A stretch of DNA of 64,000 nt from Flavobacterium sp. Its GTDB lineage: Bacteria > Bacteroidota > Bacteroidia > Flavobacteriales > Flavobacteriaceae. Positions 62,967-64,000 of the stretch are shown here, in pieces; position 1 is the stretch's first letter; every line of letters begins with the position of its first letter. The DNA lies in NCBI GenBank assembly GCA_020403245.1, contig JADBYA010000023.1:62001-126000 (forward strand). Direction: 5' to 3'. The position numbers were made by a program, and so were the translations under genes. The notes beneath the pieces are model-generated. The model did not search any database, had not been told where the DNA came from, and worked only from the letters and a program-made list of their open reading frames with translations.

Positions 62967-63401
62967 TTAATGCATTGCGCTAAATCCAATGACCATAACT
63001 ATTGCTCCTAAAATATATAAAGCAATAATAATTATAGCAGCAATTCCCAAAAATTTATGATGAGACTTCAAATTACTAAAAGCGTTGGTTAACAATTGTG
63101 TATTGCCAGAATTGAGTGCTTTCTTTGTGCTATCGGCATATTTGTATAAATAATAAATAGGAAATAGATAAATGATAGCAAATACTAAATAAATAATTGA
63201 TACAAATCCTTTAATCGCACCAAATGGACTAGGGGTTTCAGGTGCCATCGACATAACTGAAGTCATTATAATGGCTAATAAAGCTAAAAAGCCAATGCCA
63301 ATAAATCCCAAAATAGCTAAGAACATGGACCATTTAGCACTTTCTCTTAAATAATCTTTGGCTACTTCTTCTAATTGCATTCCGTTGTTTTGGTTTTCCA
63401 T
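62967..63401 (-). CDS. DUF5362-like membrane protein
   Basis: A 144-residue protein with an N-terminal polar stretch, then about four hydrophobic helices (MFLAILGFIGIGFLALLAIIM and FLGIAAIIIIALYILGAIVMV among them). The SFLLTNAFSNLKSHH-type loop (TQLLTNAFSNLKSHHKFLG) before the last helix matches the DUF5362 family as I remember it. The family is of unknown function. It lies in a run of minus-strand genes. Confidence 0.78.
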   Translation of the reverse strand: MENQNNGMQLEEVAKDYLRESAKWSMFLAILGFIGIGFLALLAIIMTSVMSMAPETPSPFGAIKGFVSIIYLVFAIIYLFPIYYLYKYADSTKKALNSGNTQLLTNAFSNLKSHHKFLGIAAIIIIALYILGAIVMVIGFSAMH

Positions 63402-63437
63402 AATAAGTAAAGTTTTGTTGGTTAGTGAATTAATTTT

Positions 63438-64000
63438 CTATTTTTCAAATTGTTTTAAGGTCCTTATAATAATGGATACACAATCTAACAATTGCTCCTC
63501 ATCCATCACTAATGGAGGCGCAAAACGAATAATATTACCATGTGTTGGCTTGGCTAACAATCCATTTTCTGCTAATTTCATACAAATATTCCATGCCGTA
63601 TCACTTTCTTCAGTATCGTTGATTACAATAGCGTTCAACAGTCCTTTCCCACGAACCAAAGAGGCAATATTTGATGTCTTAACATATTCGCCTATTTTCT
63701 GTCTGAATATTTTCCCTAAACGACGAGCATTTTGAATTAAATGCTCCTCGTTAACAACATCTAAAGCAGCCATTGCTACTACAGCAGCAATAGGGTTTCC
63801 GCCAAAAGTGGAACCATGTTGTCCAGGTTTAATAACATTCATGATAGCATCATTAGCTAAAACTGCCGATACAGGATAGGCACCACCAGAAATGGCTTTT
63901 CCTAAGATTAAAATATCTGGGGCAACATAAGTAGCTTGCTTTTCACAACTGTTTTCACAGGTGCAATTTCCGCAAACTGCCAGTATAGAACCTGTTCGAG
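63438..64000 (-). CDS. rocD: Ornithine--oxo-acid transaminase, 5' part outside window
   Basis: The frame is open from the window edge (64000) to the stop at 63438. The first visible codons read RTGSILAVCGNCTCENSCE, and the ATG at 63842 is internal. The PLP-lysine is in LILGKAISGGAYPVSA, and GQHGSTFGGNPIA follows, both typical of class III aminotransferases, ornithine aminotransferase type. It converts ornithine and 2-oxoglutarate to glutamate semialdehyde and glutamate. The catalytic half in the window is intact; the N-terminal part is missing only because of the cut. Confidence 0.93.
   Translation of the reverse strand, partial: RTGSILAVCGNCTCENSCEKQATYVAPDILILGKAISGGAYPVSAVLANDAIMNVIKPGQHGSTFGGNPIAAVVAMAALDVVNEEHLIQNARRLGKIFRQKIGEYVKTSNIASLVRGKGLLNAIVINDTEESDTAWNICMKLAENGLLAKPTHGNIIRFAPPLVMDEEQLLDCVSIIIRTLKQFEK

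Overview
The window looks like a chromosomal segment of a Flavobacterium-type bacterium (Bacteroidota, Flavobacteriia). The DNA is AT-rich and gene-dense. The housekeeping genes have flavobacterial character, and promoters carry the Bacteroidota -7 motif TAnnTTTG, often with a TTTG box about 19 bases upstream. Other signs are exported proteins with short hydrophobic leaders ending in A-Q, a TonB-linked outer-membrane receptor, an LpxD, and typical small intergenic repeats. The genus is an inference from protein families and layout; no database search was possible. No prophage, integrase, transposase or CRISPR array was seen.

Layout. 1-4166: a cut-off PIG-L deacetylase, a 35-residue membrane peptide and a sodium:solute symporter in one operon. 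4185-10504: a DUF2911 protein, an SRPBCC/SDR/photolyase run, a HAD phosphatase, TcdA, TatD and DUF1684. 10599-14824: an MFS transporter, a secreted unknown, a serine hydrolase, a 47-residue protein and apt. 14850-16114: tRNA-Arg(ACG) followed by the only clearly accessory stretch, holding an antitoxin gene with a decayed YoeB/Txe-type toxin and then gene-poor DNA. 16115-18886: a MoxR-like AAA ATPase with a vWA partner. 19065-22659: a pentapeptide protein and a MacAB-like adaptor/permease/ATPase export system. 22787-30590: glyA, fahA, gcvT, an S41 protease, a secreted unknown and a YebC regulator. 30915-36829: a DUF1254/DUF1214 lipoprotein of differing base composition, a cysteine synthase homologue, oligopeptidase B and threonine aldolase. 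37028-39340: prfB with its programmed frameshift, lpxD and a candidate small RNA. 39407-43623: dienelactone hydrolase and a porin/PiT/DUF47 phosphate module. 43813-54133: acyl-CoA carboxylase beta subunit, AsmA-like protein, RluA-type synthase, M1 peptidase, MenE, a CPBP protease and an ArsC-like protein. 54225-64000: outer-membrane receptor, fumC, a CAP lipoprotein, pdxH, RNase Z with its small partner, secreted and membrane unknowns, an Smr protein and a partial ornithine aminotransferase.

Most genes are core metabolism, envelope and RNA-maintenance functions. glyA and gcvT both feed one-carbon metabolism. MenE belongs to menaquinone synthesis and FumC to the TCA cycle. PiT, DUF47 and the porin form a phosphate or polyphosphate uptake route. 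I found no convincing new multi-gene system. The items most worth a second look are non-coding or decayed: a promoter/hairpin/terminator unit at 39264-39340, a perfect terminator palindrome inside a divergent 5' region (61497-61528), a dispersed repeat with conserved ends and variable middle (36864-36975 and 57018-57070), a palindrome carried in frame inside tatD (9434-9449), and the broken toxin beside tRNA-Arg.
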